Positions 1 to 11,363 are shown, counted from the stretch's first letter. The stretch: DNA of 64,000 nt from Chloroflexota bacterium (GCA_012729755.1 JAAYCN010000035.1:1-64000), one strand, 5' to 3'. The notes: generated by a model not told the origin, from the sequence alone. A program made the numbers and translations.

Positions 1-195
1 ACATCTTCCTGCAAAATAGTTTATGGATGCTTTTCAAAAGTATATCACTACGAACAAACAACCTCATCAATAGAGGCATCATTTTCTTTTCTGTTCAGGT
101 TATATCCTAAACCCACATCCCTTGCCCCGCCTGTCAATTCCTGCCTGTCAATTCCACATTTTCCCTCCCCCCACGATTCATGATATTATCCAAAC

Positions 196-1500
196 ATGTA
201 TCTGAAAGGCAGCCGTCTCTCGATGAACAGGAAACGCCGGCGGGGGAACCCCCTGCTGATCGGCTTTTTATTGCTGATGATCGCCCTGTTTGCCTATGCC
301 AACATCTTTGTGGTTCCCAAAATACCGCCTCCTTTCGTGCCCACGCCCACCATCACCCGCTCCCCCGAATCCTACCAGCAGGAAGCCGAACAGCTTTCCG
401 CCGAAGGCAAATTCCTGGCCGCGATCGATGCCTATCAGGCCGCCATCAACGTCAACCCCACTAACATCCAAAACTACCTGCATATCGCTCGCCTCCAGAT
501 CCAGACCCGTGATTACGAGCGCGCGCAGATTAATTGCGAAAACGCCATACTGCTCGATAATCAAATTGCCGATGCTTATGCGCTGCTGGGTTGGGCGAAA
601 GCCTTCCAAAAAGATTATCTGGCCGGTGAACAGGACGTGAAACGCGCCATCGAGCTCGATCCCAACAGCGCCTTAGCCCATTCCATTTACGCTCACATAC
701 TCGGGTTGCGCCTTGAGGCTGGCATCACTGATATGAACACTCAAGACCAGGCCATTGAACAATCCCGCATGGCCATCGCCCTCAATTCCAACCTGCTCGA
801 AGCGCATTGGGCACGTGGTTACATCCTCGAGCTCACCGCCAACTATCCCGAAGCCGCCTCCGAATTTGAGCAGGCGATCGCCATCAACCCTAACATTTCC
901 AACCTCCACATGGCGCTCGGCCGCAATTATTTCACTCTCGGCCGGGACGATGAAGCGATCTTTGAGTTCAGTCGCGCCTTCGCCCTCGACCCCACCGACC
1001 CAACTCCCAACTATTTCATCTCCCGGGTTTGGGCGAATGGCGGTGAGTTTGCCAAAGCCGCCCAATATGCCGAAGCAGCCGTTCGCCTCGACCCTGCCGA
1101 CCCCTATCTGCAGGCCCAACTGGGCACGATGTACTTTCGCCAGGGTCTCTATAACCAGGCCCTGCCCTTCCTGGAATTAGCTGTCATCGGCGGCGTAGAT
1201 CCCAGCGGCGTCAGCGTAGCTCCCATACCTCTCGCCTACGGCAACAGTTCCATCGAAATTTACAGCCGCTATGGCATTGCCATGGCACGCATTAACCGCT
1301 GTGCCGAAGCTAATGCTCTTGCCCAGATGATGCTCGAAGGCATCGCCGATGATGCTAACGGCGTCTACAACGCCAACGAGATCCTCAAGATCTGTCAGGA
1401 AAACCTGACCAACCCGCCGACGCCGACACTCGCGCCAACCGCCACGCCGATAACCGGGCCAACTTCCACACCCGAACCCAGCGCGACGCCGCAGTCATAG
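196..1500 (+). CDS. TPR-repeat protein with N-terminal TM segment and Pro/Thr-rich linker
   Basis: ORF; N-terminal hydrophobic stretch LLIGFLLLMIALFAYANIFVV, multiple TPR-like repeats (e.g. YPEAASEFEQAIAINPN), C-terminal PTPTLAPTATP tail. Confidence 0.85.
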   Translation: MYLKGSRLSMNRKRRRGNPLLIGFLLLMIALFAYANIFVVPKIPPPFVPTPTITRSPESYQQEAEQLSAEGKFLAAIDAYQAAINVNPTNIQNYLHIARLQIQTRDYERAQINCENAILLDNQIADAYALLGWAKAFQKDYLAGEQDVKRAIELDPNSALAHSIYAHILGLRLEAGITDMNTQDQAIEQSRMAIALNSNLLEAHWARGYILELTANYPEAASEFEQAIAINPNISNLHMALGRNYFTLGRDDEAIFEFSRAFALDPTDPTPNYFISRVWANGGEFAKAAQYAEAAVRLDPADPYLQAQLGTMYFRQGLYNQALPFLELAVIGGVDPSGVSVAPIPLAYGNSSIEIYSRYGIAMARINRCAEANALAQMMLEGIADDANGVYNANEILKICQENLTNPPTPTLAPTATPITGPTSTPEPSATPQS

Positions 1501-1502
1501 CC

Positions 1503-2918
1503 ATGTACATCGAAGAACGCAAAAATTTGTTCCGCAAAGGACGGCGAGGTTCCAATCCTTATATTGTCATGGTGCTGTTGCTCCTGATTGTTGGCTTTGT
1601 GGCTGTCCTGAGAGCCTACGGCCGCGGCGAAATCTGGCCGCCTTTCATTCCAACCCCCACCCCGACCCGCACGATCAACTCCTACCGCATTGAAGGCGAT
1701 ACTCATTTCAAAGCCGGCAACCTCGAAAAAGCAATCGATGCTTACAAACAAGCCGTTTTGCTCGAGCCAGACGATGTCGACATCCGCATCGAACTGGCTA
1801 AAATCCAGGTCTATTCTTCCGCCTCGCTGACCACCGACCAATCCCGCCGCGACCGGCTTAACGAGGCTCTTGAGGTCATCGATCAGGCCAAAGCCATCGC
1901 TCCAAACAACTCCAACGTTCTCGCCACCCGCGCCTTCGTCCTCGACTGGAACGGCAACACCGTGCTCTACCCTGACCGCTACAAAGAATTTCAAGACCAG
2001 GCCGAACAGGAAGCCCTGATCGCCCTTCAGCAGGACACGCGTAATGTTTACGCCATGATCTACTATGCCGAAGTGCTGACCTACCAATTCAAATGGACGC
2101 AGGCAGCTGAGTACTTGTTGCAGGCAAAAGAAATGGGCTACCAGCTGATGGACTACCACCGTGTCTTGGGTTCGCTTTATGAACATCAGGGCAGCTACCG
2201 CCAAGCCATCGACGAATACATTAAGGCCATCGCCCTCATGCCCAACCTCACCTTTCTTTACAACGACGTCGGCGTCCTTTACCGCCATTACGAAGAATAC
2301 GATACTGCCCTTGAATATTTCGCCAAAGCGGCCAATCTCAATACCCAGCTCGGCATCGACGACCCGATTCCATACATGGCAATTGCCAACACTTATCTGC
2401 GCCGCGGTGATGCCATGGCCGCCTCGCGCAACGCCTATAAAGCGCTCTCAATCAACCCGTACAACGCCGACACCTACGGGCGCGTCGGACGCATCTACTA
2501 CTCAGCCCGTAACTATGAAGGCTCCATCCCCGCTTTGCAGTGCGCGGTCTCAGGCTGCACCGCTGAGGTTTCCTGCGAAGCGCGTGAAGAAGACCCCTGC
2601 ATCCAGAACATCCCTCTGCAGAAATTGCCGCTGTCAGATACAACTGTCGCCTACTATCTCACCTACGGTTCTGTTTTAGCTGGCCTGCACCGTCCCGGGG
2701 ATGATTATTGTGCCCGAGCCGCCCAGGTTTTCTCTGAGATTCGCGCCATTTATTCCCACGTCCCCGAATACATGAACATCGTCGATAAATCAGAGCTCAT
2801 CTGCGCTAGCGATACCGCCCCTCTGCCTACGTCAGTTCCTACCGAGTCTCCCGATAGCGTTCCGCCCACCGAAGTGCCCCTGGTCATTCCCACTCCCACT
2901 CCGACTCCCACGAATTGA
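1503..2918 (+). CDS. TPR-repeat protein, paralogue of the preceding gene
   Basis: ORF 2 bp after the previous stop; same architecture (TM, PPFIPTPTPTRTINSYRIEGDTHFKAGNLEKAIDAYKQAV, TPRs, PTPTPTPTN tail). Confidence 0.85.
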   Translation: MYIEERKNLFRKGRRGSNPYIVMVLLLLIVGFVAVLRAYGRGEIWPPFIPTPTPTRTINSYRIEGDTHFKAGNLEKAIDAYKQAVLLEPDDVDIRIELAKIQVYSSASLTTDQSRRDRLNEALEVIDQAKAIAPNNSNVLATRAFVLDWNGNTVLYPDRYKEFQDQAEQEALIALQQDTRNVYAMIYYAEVLTYQFKWTQAAEYLLQAKEMGYQLMDYHRVLGSLYEHQGSYRQAIDEYIKAIALMPNLTFLYNDVGVLYRHYEEYDTALEYFAKAANLNTQLGIDDPIPYMAIANTYLRRGDAMAASRNAYKALSINPYNADTYGRVGRIYYSARNYEGSIPALQCAVSGCTAEVSCEAREEDPCIQNIPLQKLPLSDTTVAYYLTYGSVLAGLHRPGDDYCARAAQVFSEIRAIYSHVPEYMNIVDKSELICASDTAPLPTSVPTESPDSVPPTEVPLVIPTPTPTPTN

Positions 2919-3016
2919 CCCTCGGCAACACGCCAGAGTTTCTAATGTAAATGAAATATTAGAAGTCTGACTTTTCTCTTGACTCCTGCCATTTCACGTC
3001 GTATCATAGAACAAGA

Positions 3017-3043
3017 TTAGCACTCTATCAAGTAGAGTGCTAA
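3017..3043 (+). promoter_or_regulatory. CIRCE operator (HrcA binding site) upstream of groES
   Basis: Exact TTAGCACTC-N9-GAGTGCTAA read in the sequence. Confidence 0.97.
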
Positions 3044-3074
3044 CCAATTAGAAAATCAAAATTCGGAGGAATAC

Positions 3075-3365
3075 ATGACCATCTCAATGAAACCGTTAGG
3101 ATCCAGACTCGTCGTCGAACCCATCGAGCAGGAAGAAGTCACCGCTGGTGGCATCGTTTTGCCCGAAACCGCCAAAGAAAAACCCCAGAAGGGCACCGTT
3201 TTAGCGGCCGGCCCCGGTGATCGCAACGACAAAGGCGAGCGCATCGCCATGGACGTCAAAGTTGGCGATACCGTTCTGTTCGCTAAATACTCAGGCACCG
3301 AGATCAAATACGACGGCAAGAAGTTGCTCATCCTGCGTGAGAGCGATATTCTCGCTATCCTCTAA
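3075..3365 (+). CDS. groES: Co-chaperonin GroES
   Basis: [44 protein letters not shown]; followed by groEL. Confidence 0.98.
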   Translation: MTISMKPLGSRLVVEPIEQEEVTAGGIVLPETAKEKPQKGTVLAAGPGDRNDKGERIAMDVKVGDTVLFAKYSGTEIKYDGKKLLILRESDILAIL

Positions 3366-3396
3366 TTCTTGACACTACCCATTTAAGGAGATAAAT

Positions 3397-5034
3397 ATGG
3401 CAAAACAATTAGTTTTCGGAGATGAAGCTCGCCGCTATTTAAAGAGCGGTGTGGACGCGGTCGCAAACGCCGTCGCCACCACCCTTGGCCCCAAAGGCCG
3501 CAACGTCGCGCTCGATCGCAAGTTTGGTTCCCCCACCATCACCCATGATGGCGTGACCGTCGCCAAGGAAATCGAGTTAGAAGACCCCTATGAGAACATG
3601 GGAGCCCAGCTGCTCAAAGAAGCCGCCACCAAGACCAATGATATCGCCGGTGATGGCACCACCACTTCAACAGTTCTCGCCCACGCGATCGTCAGCGAAG
3701 GCCTCAAGAACCTGGCCGCTGGCGCCAACCCGATGCTGCTCAAACGCGGTATCGAAGCTGCCTCCAAGGCAGTCGCCGAAGCCCTCCACAAACAGGCTAT
3801 CGACATCACCACCAAAGAAGAAATCGCTTCTGTTGCCACTATTTCCGCCCAGGACGAACAGATTGGCAAACTGATCGCCGACGTCATGGATAAAGTTGGC
3901 AAAGACGGCGTCATCACCGTTGAAGAATCCAAGGGTCTCGAGTTCGAAACCGAATATGTCGAAGGTATGCAATTCGACCGCGGTTACATCAGCCCCTACT
4001 TCGTGACCGATACCGAGCACATGCAGGCTTCCATCGAAGATCCATACATTCTCGTTTACGACAAGAAGATTTCCGCCGCCGCCGATATCGTGCCCCTGCT
4101 CGAAAAACTCGTCCAGGTCGGCAAGCGCGAAATGCTCATCATCGCCGAAGACATCGACGGTGAAGCTCTGGCCACGCTCGTTCTCAACAAACTGCGCGGC
4201 ATGCTCAATGTCGTCGCTGTCAAAGCCCCCGGGTTTGGCGATCGCCGCAAGGCTATGCTCCAGGATATCGCTATCCTCACCGGCGCCACTGTGATCTCTG
4301 AAGAGACTGGCCGCAAGCTCGAAACCACCACCATCGAAGACCTCGGCCGTGCCGAAAAAGTCACCAGCGACAAAGACAATACCACTATCGTCGGCGGTAA
4401 GGGTGATTCGCTGGCCATCAAAGGCCGCATTGAGCAGATCCGTGTTGAAATCGACAACACCACCAGCGATTATGACCGCGAAAAGCTCCAGGAACGCCTG
4501 GCCAAGCTCTCCGGCGGCGTTGCTATCATTCGCGTTGGCGCTGCGACCGAAACCGAACTCAAAGAAAAGAAACACCGCGTCGAAGACGCCCTCTCAGCTA
4601 CCCGCGCGGCGGTTGAAGAAGGTATCGTTCCAGGTGGCGGTGTCGCTCTCGTCAATGCTATTCCCGCCTTGGCCAACCTCAAGCTCGACGCAGAAGATGC
4701 CCAGATCGGCATCAATATCGTCCGCAATGCCCTGGCTGTTCCGATGCGCAAGATCGTCGAAAACGCCGGCAAAGACGGCTCCGTGATTGTCGAAACCGTT
4801 CGCCAGAAGCAAGCCACCGATGGTAACAAGCACATTGGTTTCAACGTGCTGACCGAAGAATACGGCGACATGGTCAAATTGGGTGTTATCGATCCCGCCA
4901 AGGTAACCCGCGGCGCGCTCGAAAACGCGGCTTCCATTGCAGCGATGATCCTGACCACCGAAGCGCTGGTCACCGACATCCCCAGCAAGGAACCTCCCGC
5001 CCCTGCGATGCCTCCGGGAGGCATGGGCTACTAA
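3397..5034 (+). CDS. groEL: Chaperonin GroEL
   Basis: GroEL throughout; [46 protein letters not shown]-terminal GGMGY. Confidence 0.99.
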   Translation: MAKQLVFGDEARRYLKSGVDAVANAVATTLGPKGRNVALDRKFGSPTITHDGVTVAKEIELEDPYENMGAQLLKEAATKTNDIAGDGTTTSTVLAHAIVSEGLKNLAAGANPMLLKRGIEAASKAVAEALHKQAIDITTKEEIASVATISAQDEQIGKLIADVMDKVGKDGVITVEESKGLEFETEYVEGMQFDRGYISPYFVTDTEHMQASIEDPYILVYDKKISAAADIVPLLEKLVQVGKREMLIIAEDIDGEALATLVLNKLRGMLNVVAVKAPGFGDRRKAMLQDIAILTGATVISEETGRKLETTTIEDLGRAEKVTSDKDNTTIVGGKGDSLAIKGRIEQIRVEIDNTTSDYDREKLQERLAKLSGGVAIIRVGAATETELKEKKHRVEDALSATRAAVEEGIVPGGGVALVNAIPALANLKLDAEDAQIGINIVRNALAVPMRKIVENAGKDGSVIVETVRQKQATDGNKHIGFNVLTEEYGDMVKLGVIDPAKVTRGALENAASIAAMILTTEALVTDIPSKEPPAPAMPPGGMGY

Positions 5035-5057
5035 ACCCAATCTTAACCAATCTGATG

Positions 5058-5089
5058 AACCTGACCCGAGTTTCGGGTCAGGTTTTTTT
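5058..5089 (+). terminator. Rho-independent terminator of groESL
   Basis: AACCTGACCCGA-gtt-TCGGGTCAGGTT followed by T run. Confidence 0.9.
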
Positions 5090-5261
5090 AACCACAAAGC
5101 AGCTCCCGGTGAGCAGGATAAAGTCCGTCGTCCTTTTTACAGGATCTCCACAGAAATGTATCAGGCAGGTCGGGCGGAACCCGACAAATCAGATAACATG
5201 ATTGACTGGAAGCGGGTTCAACGAGAAACAAGTATGAGGTTGATCAAGCGAAGTCTCCATA

Positions 5262-5428
5262 AAGCTTCCCCGGGGGAAGCTGGCGAGCGAAGCGAGACTG
5301 AAAAAGGTGGTTCGATGTGCTTTGTTGAAATCTGTCGTTTGTTTGCGCTCCAAGAGATGTAGGTTGGGTGTGGCCACCCAACCTTACAAAGTGCGTGTCA
5401 TGTAAGTCGGGTGCAACCCAACGAAACT
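5262..5428. repeat. Composite intergenic repeat, copy 1 (REP/MITE-like)
   Basis: GGGAAGCTGGCGAGCG..., GTTGGGTGTGGCCACCCAACC and TGTAAGTCGGGTGCAACCCAACGAAAC; same block order recurs at 43794..43981. Confidence 0.65.
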
Positions 5429-5602
5429 AGTCTCAACCAGGCCGATCAACCTGACCTAAAACTTAGACTGGTTTTTCCACCACCAACCCCGCCCCAGAAA
5501 TCAAAATAAAGTCCGTCGCTTTTTATAAAATCACCAAAACAAAACTGCCAAAACTCCCCAATTCAACGCCACTGAACCAATTCAGTGATACTATTGCACA
5601 CT

Positions 5603-6496
5603 ATGTTTGCTTCCCACCTCGGCGAATTTGCCGCCCTGCTCACCGCCATCGTCTGGGTCATCTCCGGCATCTTCTTCGAACGCGCCGGCAAGCACACCAG
5701 TTCTCTCGCTGTTACTTTCATCCGTATGATCTTCGCCTTGCTGCAGGTCGGCCTCATCCTTTGGGTGACCCGCGGCAGTCCTTTCCCAACCGACGCCTCG
5801 CCCGGCACGTGGCTTTGGCTCTCCCTCTCCGGTCTGGTTGGTTTTGTGATCGGCGACATCTTCCTCTTCGAAGCTTACGTACGCCTCGGCACGCGCCTTG
5901 CGCTGTTGCTGATGAGCTTTTCCCCGGTCATTACCGGCATTCTGAGCTACTTCATCTTCGGCGAAAAGCTCACCTCCCTGTCCATGCTTGGCATCGCCCT
6001 GACCCTCACCGGAATCGCGGTAGTGATTCTGACGCGAAGTGAGCGCAAAGCGCTCAAACTGCGGGTCGAACCCTTTGGCGTCCTCTGCGGCGTGCTTGGT
6101 GCGGTTGGTCAATCAGTTGGCACTATCCTTAGCAAGCAAGGCATCGGCACTTATGACGCTTTCGCCGCCACCCAAATCCGTGTCATCGCCTCCATCGCGG
6201 GGTTTGCGCTGTACTTCGCGATCGGCAGGCACTGGCCAAAACTGACTCAGCTGCTCAAAGACCGCTCCAGCCTCTGGCAGACCGCCACGGGAGCCTTTTT
6301 TGGCACCACGCTCGGCGTCGGGTTCTCGCTTCTGGCCATTCAGCACACCGAAGCCGCCGTGGCTGCCGCCATTATGTCAATCATGCCCGTGCTGGTCATT
6401 CCCATCAACTGGCTGGTGTTAAAAGAAAAAATCCGTTTGATCGAAATCATCGGCGCTGTGATTACTGTGCTCGGCGTGATCCTGCTCTATGCATAA
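5603..6496 (+). CDS. EamA/DMT-family transporter
   Basis: Ten-TM style EamA duplication; LTAIVWVISGIFFERAGK..., AAVAAAIMSIMPVLVIPINWLVLKEKI. Confidence 0.85.
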   Translation: MFASHLGEFAALLTAIVWVISGIFFERAGKHTSSLAVTFIRMIFALLQVGLILWVTRGSPFPTDASPGTWLWLSLSGLVGFVIGDIFLFEAYVRLGTRLALLLMSFSPVITGILSYFIFGEKLTSLSMLGIALTLTGIAVVILTRSERKALKLRVEPFGVLCGVLGAVGQSVGTILSKQGIGTYDAFAATQIRVIASIAGFALYFAIGRHWPKLTQLLKDRSSLWQTATGAFFGTTLGVGFSLLAIQHTEAAVAAAIMSIMPVLVIPINWLVLKEKIRLIEIIGAVITVLGVILLYA

Positions 6497-6591
6497 TCTT
6501 TACGAACTCCCTGAAATAATCATTAAACGTGAGTGCCAACCTATGTATAATTAACCTTACGCGCCTGTCCAATCACAGTGCGTAAGCTCAT

Positions 6592-7965
6592 ATGAAACGA
6601 TTGAAACTGACTTTCTCTGCATTGCTAATCCTGCTGCTCGCGCTCAGCGCGGCACTGTCAGCCTGCGCGCAAGCTGGCTTGCCAGCCGAGGCCAGGGCAA
6701 CTGCCACGCCCCTGCCTGCCGTCACCCCAACCCCCGCTGAGACTGAGCTCGCCACGCCCTTCCATCCCACTGCCATTCCCAACCTGGCTGGCAATCCGAT
6801 ACAGGTCAGCGAACTGCAATATTTTCAGCAGGGAACACGCCTCACCGTGATCGCCAAGCTGATTAACACGCTCGAAAAGACCGCCGTTAGGGATGTGCAG
6901 CTTGAGATCCTCGCCCTTGACGATACCGGCGCTCGCATCGCCCAGGCATTTGATGAGATCAAATTCATCTTCGCCGGCGAGACCACCGGCGTGGTCAGAG
7001 TCTTCGACTTACAGGCAGATGTTTACGCTGAAAAAACAGAAGTGCGCATCAATAGCGGTTACATCGACCAAAACAATACCTATGCGCAGCCATTTGCTTT
7101 CAAAATCCCGACCTTCTTCGGAGGTGACGAGCCGCCCGTAATGACTGGTTGGCTTCATAACACCCATACGGTCACCTACACTGAGGTCGCCCTCAACGCG
7201 ATCGCCTATAACAGCCGCGGCGAGATCATCGGCGGCGGCCGAACCTCCATCGAGTTTGTTCCGGGCACAGACCGCGTTGGGGTCAGCGTGCCCTCCAACT
7301 TCATTGGCCAACCTGCGTTAATCGAACTCTATGCCTGGCTCGGGCCTCATTCCGCGGCCTTACAGTCTGGCTCCTGGTGGAACGCTGTGAAGGTGAAAGA
7401 CTGGAATTTTCTGATTACTTCCGTCAATCAGGTCGCTGGCGGAGCCCTGCTAAGCAACAGCACAGACCAGACCCTGCGAAAAACCTGGTACATTTTGACT
7501 GTCTACGATTCCAATGGTCAGGTCAACCTCGTTAATAAAGGCTTTATCGATACTTTATGGCCAGGTGAAAAAATTAACTTTGCCCCGCCGCTGCTTAAAG
7601 CCCCCACAGACTCGACCCCAAGCCATGCTGATCTTCTGGTTGTTCCAGGCGAGTTTGGCCAACCCGCCCTGGCTTATAATCCATTGCGTACGTCTCAAGC
7701 CATCGTTGAGTTCCCCGACAACCAACCACTCGGAAAAGTTACCGTGGTCAACAACCTCAACGCTCCCATCAGCGACGCGGCAGTGATGTGGGTCGCCCGA
7801 AATCGGAATGGCACAGTCGTCGGCAGCGGCTATGCTTCTACCGGAAGGTTGGATGGCACCAGCTCTAAGATCATTGAAGTGCCAGTATGTATCCTGCCGC
7901 CCTATGATGGTTTAATCATATCTGCATCCGTTTTATTGCCGGATGGAGTAAAAATCGGAGAATAA
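6592..7965 (+). CDS. Predicted lipoprotein with FxLYD-like domains
   Basis: Signal peptide with lipobox LSAC; beta-rich repeats ([40 protein letters not shown]). Confidence 0.6.
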   Translation: MKRLKLTFSALLILLLALSAALSACAQAGLPAEARATATPLPAVTPTPAETELATPFHPTAIPNLAGNPIQVSELQYFQQGTRLTVIAKLINTLEKTAVRDVQLEILALDDTGARIAQAFDEIKFIFAGETTGVVRVFDLQADVYAEKTEVRINSGYIDQNNTYAQPFAFKIPTFFGGDEPPVMTGWLHNTHTVTYTEVALNAIAYNSRGEIIGGGRTSIEFVPGTDRVGVSVPSNFIGQPALIELYAWLGPHSAALQSGSWWNAVKVKDWNFLITSVNQVAGGALLSNSTDQTLRKTWYILTVYDSNGQVNLVNKGFIDTLWPGEKINFAPPLLKAPTDSTPSHADLLVVPGEFGQPALAYNPLRTSQAIVEFPDNQPLGKVTVVNNLNAPISDAAVMWVARNRNGTVVGSGYASTGRLDGTSSKIIEVPVCILPPYDGLIISASVLLPDGVKIGE

Positions 7966-7975
7966 GGAGTTTTTT

Positions 7976-9901
7976 ATGTCTATCAAATATAGTCCTGGTC
8001 TGAGAAAATTTGTCCCCACCCCACTCAATCGCAAAACACCCGTCCCTGCCGATATCGACATCGCTCAAGAAGCGGTTTTAAAGCCGATCGGTCAGGTCGC
8101 TGAGGAACTCGGTTTACTGCCAGATGAAGTGGAGTTGTATGGCAATTACAAGGCCAAAGTTAATCTATCCGTGCTTGATCGTTTGAGCGACGTCCCCAAT
8201 GGCAAATACATTGATGTCACCGCCATCACCCCTACACCGCTCGGGGAAGGCAAAACCACGACAACTGTTGGCCTCTGTCAGGGTCTCGGGGCTCATCTGG
8301 GTCAAAAAGTCATGACCTGCATCCGCCAGCCTTCGCAGGGACCCACCTTCGGCATCAAAGGCGGCGCCGCGGGTGGAGGCTACTCCCAAGTCATCCCCAT
8401 GGAAGACTTCAACCTCCATCTGACCGGCGATATTCATGCTATCACCGCGGCTAACAACCTGCTGGCAGCAGCCATCGACACACGCATGTTCCACGAGGCT
8501 TCCCAAAAAGATCTGGCATTATTCGACCGCCTTTGCCCACGTGATAAAAAAGGTCAGCGCCATTTCGCTATCGGCATGCTTGGCCGTCTGAAGCGGCTCG
8601 GCATCACCGAAACTGATCCCGATAAACTTAGCGACGAAGAAAAAGCCCGTTTCGCCCGCCTCGATATCGACCCCGCCACCGTTACCTGGCGGCGCGGTAT
8701 CGACACCAACGACCGTATGCTGCGCGGCATCACTACCGGCCAGGGACCTGATGAAAAGGGTTTTGAGCTCAAAACCAACTTCCAGATCATTGTCGCCAGC
8801 GAACTCATGGCCATCTTGGCGCTCTCTACTGATCTCAGGGACATGCGTGAACGCATCAGCCGCATCGTCATCGGCCTCAACCGCGCTGGCGAGCCTATTA
8901 CCGCCGATGACCTCGGCATCGCTGGCGCTCTCACTGTCTTGATGCGTGATACCATCAAACCAACCCTCATGCAGACTCTCGAAGGCACGCCTGTCCTCGT
9001 TCACGCCGGGCCCTTCGGCAATATCGCCCACGGCAACAGTTCCATCGTCGCCGACAAAATCGCTCTTAAACTCGCCGATTATGTCGTCACCGAGTCTGGC
9101 TTTGCTTCTGACATGGGTATGGAAAAATTCTTCGACATCAAATGTCGCTACTCTGGCCTCGTTCCCAACGTGGTGGTGCTGGTCGCGACTATTCGTGCTC
9201 TAAAAATGCACGGTGGCGGGCCTAAAGTGACCGCTGGCGCGCCACTTGCTCCCGAATACACCAACGAAAATCTCGAGCTGCTTGAAAAAGGCGCCGCCAA
9301 CATGCTTGCTCACGCGAGCATCGCCCAAAAATTCGGCATTCCGGTGGTGGTCGCCATTAACCGCTTCCCGACCGACACAGAAAAAGAGACCGAACTGCTT
9401 CGCAAGATTGCCTTAACCCATCCCGGCATTGTCGATGCCCAGGTCAGCGATCACTTCACCCAGGGCGGAGCCGGCGCGGTCGAGCTCGGCAAAGCCGTTA
9501 TGAAAGCGGCCGAAATGGACAGCCACTTCGACTTCATCTACCCGCTGGATATCCCGATCAAGGACAAGATCGAGACCATCGCCCGCGAAGTTTACGGCGC
9601 AGATGGTGTTGATTACAGCGAGCTTGCCGAGCATCGCGTCAGGGAATATACCCGCCTGGGCTACGATCGCCTGCCAATCTGCATGGCCAAGACCCACCTC
9701 TCTATCAGCCATGACCCCACTCTGAAAGGCGTACCCAAAGGTTTCCGCGTCCCAATTCGTGACATCAGCGCTTCAATCGGCGCCGGCTTCCTCTATCCCA
9801 TCCTCGGCACAATGAGCACGATGCCCGGCCTGCCCACCCGCCCAGCCTATTACGACATCGATATCGATCTCAACACCGGCCGCATGTTGGGCTTAAGCTA
9901 A
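7976..9901 (+). CDS. fhs: Formate--tetrahydrofolate ligase, long eukaryote-like form
   Basis: [57 protein letters not shown]; contains the [35 protein letters not shown] segment. Confidence 0.97.
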   Translation: MSIKYSPGLRKFVPTPLNRKTPVPADIDIAQEAVLKPIGQVAEELGLLPDEVELYGNYKAKVNLSVLDRLSDVPNGKYIDVTAITPTPLGEGKTTTTVGLCQGLGAHLGQKVMTCIRQPSQGPTFGIKGGAAGGGYSQVIPMEDFNLHLTGDIHAITAANNLLAAAIDTRMFHEASQKDLALFDRLCPRDKKGQRHFAIGMLGRLKRLGITETDPDKLSDEEKARFARLDIDPATVTWRRGIDTNDRMLRGITTGQGPDEKGFELKTNFQIIVASELMAILALSTDLRDMRERISRIVIGLNRAGEPITADDLGIAGALTVLMRDTIKPTLMQTLEGTPVLVHAGPFGNIAHGNSSIVADKIALKLADYVVTESGFASDMGMEKFFDIKCRYSGLVPNVVVLVATIRALKMHGGGPKVTAGAPLAPEYTNENLELLEKGAANMLAHASIAQKFGIPVVVAINRFPTDTEKETELLRKIALTHPGIVDAQVSDHFTQGGAGAVELGKAVMKAAEMDSHFDFIYPLDIPIKDKIETIAREVYGADGVDYSELAEHRVREYTRLGYDRLPICMAKTHLSISHDPTLKGVPKGFRVPIRDISASIGAGFLYPILGTMSTMPGLPTRPAYYDIDIDLNTGRMLGLS

Positions 9902-9921
9902 AAACCTCTGCTTTCGTCGAT

Positions 9922-9950
9922 AAGCGCCCCTATCTGGGGCGCTTTTTTTT
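9922..9950 (+). terminator. Rho-independent terminator of fhs
   Basis: AAGCGCCCC-tatct-GGGGCGCTT plus T run. Confidence 0.92.
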
Positions 9951-10068
9951 ATCAGCGGCCGAGTTTCATCTCCGCCAAAGTAGAATTGCCCTCGATACGT
10001 TAATCAAAAATAAATAAAACCGTGATTTAATTAAATCAACTTTCGTAAATCCGAAAAAAGAGGAAACT

Positions 10069-11310
10069 ATGAGAAACAAATCCATTAGAACTATTCTGCT
10101 TGTTATTATGGCGATGATGATCGTCTTGGGCTGCGGCATTTTCAGCCTGCCCGGCCAAATTCAGGAACAGCTGTCCACAGCCATCCCCGAACAATTGGAA
10201 ACCTGGATGCCAGCCCCAACCGAGCCCGAAACAATTCAGCCCCAGCGTCAGACCACCCGCAAACCTCAGGAAAACCTGCCTCCCCTCCCTGCGGCGGGCG
10301 ACACGATTGCCCCCGGCACATTAGAAGCGCTCTACGCCAGGGTAAACCCTGGTGTGGTCTCAATCGTCTTCACTGCTCAGACCTCCATGGGCACTGGCAG
10401 CGGACAAGGCACCGGCTTTGTGATCGACAAAGAGGGTCATATTGTCACCAACTATCATGTCGCTGGCGAAGCGCATGACATGGAAGTTCATTTTCCATCC
10501 GGTCTCAAGGTCCCCGCTAAATTAGTTGGTGTCGATACTGACTCAGATCTGGCGGTGATTAAGGTGGATGTCGCGCCCGAAAAACTGACCGTGCTCCCAA
10601 TCGGTGATTCAGACCTTGCCGTGGTCGGCACCTCTGTTGTCGCCATTGGCAACCCCTTCGGGCTTGCCGGCACGATGACCTTGGGCATCATCTCCGCCCG
10701 CGGCCGTACCCTGCCTTCCATCCGTACGACCGAATCCGGCGCCGCTTTTACCGCGGGTGAATTGATCCAAACCGACGCCTTGATCAATCCCGGCAACTCA
10801 GGCGGCCCGCTCTTAAACCTCAACGGTGAAGTGATCGGCGTCAATCGCGCCATTGAAACTGCCGGCACCAGTATGACAGGTGAAGCGGTCAATACCGGCA
10901 TCGGCTTCGCGATTTCTTCAAACATCCTTCGCAAAGTTGTGCCCTCACTGATCGCCAACGGCAGCTACGACTACCCATATCTCGGCATGTCTGCCATGAC
11001 CGACATCAGCCTTGCCACGGCCGATGTCTTGGATCTCAGCCAGGCTATTGGCGCCTATGTCACCAGCGTGGTCCCCGGCGGTCCTGCTGATCGAGCCGGC
11101 ATCCGCGGCGGCGATCAGCCCACCCAATATCAGGGCTTAGTAAAAGGCGGTGACCTGATTATCGCCGTCGATGGTCAACCAATCAAAGATTTCAGCGAGT
11201 TGATGTCGTACATGATGCTCAATAAAAACCCTGGCGACGTCATCACCTTTACTGTCCTGCGTGGAACCACCGAAAAGGATATTGATATCACCTTAGGCAG
11301 TCGCCCATAA
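10069..11310 (+). CDS. HtrA/DegP-like trypsin-family serine protease with PDZ domain, probable lipoprotein
   Basis: TNYHVAGEA (His), DSDLAVIKV (Asp), NPGNSGGPL (Ser), C-terminal PDZ. Confidence 0.95.
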   Translation: MRNKSIRTILLVIMAMMIVLGCGIFSLPGQIQEQLSTAIPEQLETWMPAPTEPETIQPQRQTTRKPQENLPPLPAAGDTIAPGTLEALYARVNPGVVSIVFTAQTSMGTGSGQGTGFVIDKEGHIVTNYHVAGEAHDMEVHFPSGLKVPAKLVGVDTDSDLAVIKVDVAPEKLTVLPIGDSDLAVVGTSVVAIGNPFGLAGTMTLGIISARGRTLPSIRTTESGAAFTAGELIQTDALINPGNSGGPLLNLNGEVIGVNRAIETAGTSMTGEAVNTGIGFAISSNILRKVVPSLIANGSYDYPYLGMSAMTDISLATADVLDLSQAIGAYVTSVVPGGPADRAGIRGGDQPTQYQGLVKGGDLIIAVDGQPIKDFSELMSYMMLNKNPGDVITFTVLRGTTEKDIDITLGSRP

Positions 11311-11333
11311 AAGGCAAAACCAACCAGGGTCTC

Positions 11334-11363
11334 AAAAAGGAGCGATTTTTTCGCTCCTTTTTT
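11334..11363 (+). terminator. Rho-independent terminator of the htrA-like gene
   Basis: AAAAAGGAGCGA-ttttt-TCGCTCCTTTTTTT. Confidence 0.85.

Noticed and set aside
129-156. Short direct repeat CCTGTCAATTCCTG/CCTGTCAATTCC
   Set aside because: Only two very short units, no spacing regularity, not a CRISPR or iteron array.
3667-4575. 302-aa minus-strand ORF (also 1395..2288 -, 34298..35071 -, 35294..35749 -, 8519..9031 -)
   Set aside because: Antisense to strongly supported groEL, TPR, dnaK and fhs genes; composition is the shadow of codon bias.
5156-5377. Small ORFs 5156..5362 + and 5189..5377 -
   Set aside because: They lie in the palindromic repeat cluster and resemble no family.
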